Assembly (NCBI GenBank): GCA_039808585.1
Contig: JBDHTJ010000085.1
Location: forward strand, 1-21,436
Length of the DNA stretch: 21,436 nucleotides
Direction: 5' to 3'
From: AWTP1-13 sp039808585
Lineage (GTDB): Bacteria > Pseudomonadota > Alphaproteobacteria > Rhizobiales > Hyphomicrobiaceae
Shown: positions 21,144-21,436 of the stretch, piece after piece
How positions within the stretch are numbered: position 1 is the first letter of the stretch
Layout of the letters: each line of letters begins with the position of its first letter
The notes under the pieces: model-generated
Databases searched by the model: none
The model's input: the letters and a program-made list of their open reading frames with translations, nothing else
What the model was told of the DNA's origin: nothing
Position numbers and translations under genes: made by a program

Positions 21144-21171
21144 AATATGGCGATTCAGTAAGAATCGTCAA
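21144..21171 (-). promoter_or_regulatory. Promoter-like hexamers with a palindrome in the spacer
   Basis: TTGACG (21171-21166) and CATATT (21149-21144) are 16 bases apart on the minus strand, matching the sigma-70 consensus at five and four of six positions. The perfect inverted repeat CGATTC-AGTAA-GAATCG (21151-21167) fills the spacer and touches the -35 box, where a bound regulator could block polymerase. Confidence 0.5.
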
Positions 21172-21297
21172 GCGATGAGTCCTTGAAAAAGTCAACAGGC
21201 TTTCAGCGTTCCTTAGGACCCCGTTTGAACGCGCCCAGCAGACGGGCCAAATCCCAATTCCGTTCGAGCATCTGCCCCTAGGCCGGCAGCAGCGCAT

Positions 21298-21330
21298 GTA
21301 ACGGACTTCTCGATCATCACACTAGTTGGC
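21298..21330 (-). repeat. Extragenic repeat, copy C
   Basis: This is the longest copy. On the plus strand it reads GTAACGGACTTCT, then C, GATCATCACAC, TAG and TTGGC. It is in the same orientation as copy B and inverted relative to copy A. It lies about 21 kb from the other two, with no integrase or transposase between them. Confidence 0.65.
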
Positions 21331-21436
21331 GTTAGCGCTCTGCCCTTGACACTGCTACCAGTGGACTTATCTAGGCCGCCGAAGGCTGAAATCTGCTCAA
21401 AATCAATCGCCAGTCGCGGCGAGAGCAGCGGAATTC

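Larger units (their letters stand above)
21031..21436. other. Right-end non-coding region
   Basis: The last 400 bases hold no larger gene. From right to left they contain repeat copy C (21298-21330), an unassigned stretch at about 21172-21297, and the promoter-like and structured RNA elements listed separately. The window ends in an EcoRI site, GAATTC, possibly by chance. Confidence 0.5.

Noticed and set aside
266..21330. Direct repeats B and C as attachment sites of a 21-kb mobile element
   Set aside because: No integrase, recombinase or cargo is present, the genes between are core functions, and a third inverted copy argues for a dispersed intergenic repeat.
21431..21436. EcoRI site at the window end as a cloning junction
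   Set aside because: A single GAATTC at the edge may be chance; nothing vector-like is seen.

Overview
The window is a GC-rich chromosomal segment from an alphaproteobacterium, most likely of the order Hyphomicrobiales (Rhizobiales). This is inferred from the gene content and order: a Flp pilin, a ppx-rlmE overlap, a guaB / MAPEG / rsmB run, a DUF3754 (TMEM143-like) protein, zapE, and cytoplasmic SoeABC-type sulfite dehydrogenase genes. No rRNA, tRNA, CRISPR array, transposase, integrase or phage gene was seen. Most of the window is housekeeping and core-metabolic DNA.

Layout. Positions 1-306 carry no gene but hold palindromes, a strong hairpin and two inverted copies of a repeat; a third copy lies near the right end. 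From 307 to 8325 all genes are on the minus strand. Read in the direction of transcription they are soeA-soeB-soeC (molybdopterin enzyme, four-cluster iron-sulfur subunit, membrane anchor), a GT4 glycosyltransferase, a small membrane protein, msrA, an EVE-domain protein and an orphan Flp pilin. A 342-base divergent region (8326-8667) separates these from the plus-strand genes: ppx/gppA overlapping rlmE, then guaB, a MAPEG membrane protein, rsmB and a secreted protein of unknown function. Minus-strand pepP, a DUF3754 gene and a GNAT acetyltransferase follow. Plus-strand zapE ends the series of larger genes and converges on a 34-codon minus-strand ORF.

How the genes fit together. SoeABC would oxidise sulfite in the cytoplasm and pass electrons to the quinone pool. 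MsrA repairs oxidised methionine, but any functional link to SoeABC is only positional. RlmE and RsmB modify 23S and 16S rRNA, GuaB makes XMP for GTP synthesis, and Ppx/GppA acts on polyphosphate or pppGpp, so the plus-strand block is broadly growth and ribosome related.

The least explained part is the right end (about 20926-21171, minus strand). It shows a promoter-like pair with a palindrome in its spacer, a chain of hairpins, a terminator-like hairpin with a T-rich tail, then a well-placed ribosome binding site and a 34-codon ORF. This could be a small RNA gene or an attenuated leader. The three-copy 28-base repeat is the second item with no obvious explanation. Several start codons are non-ATG: TTG for soeA and probably the MAPEG gene, GTG for ppx and the glycosyltransferase.
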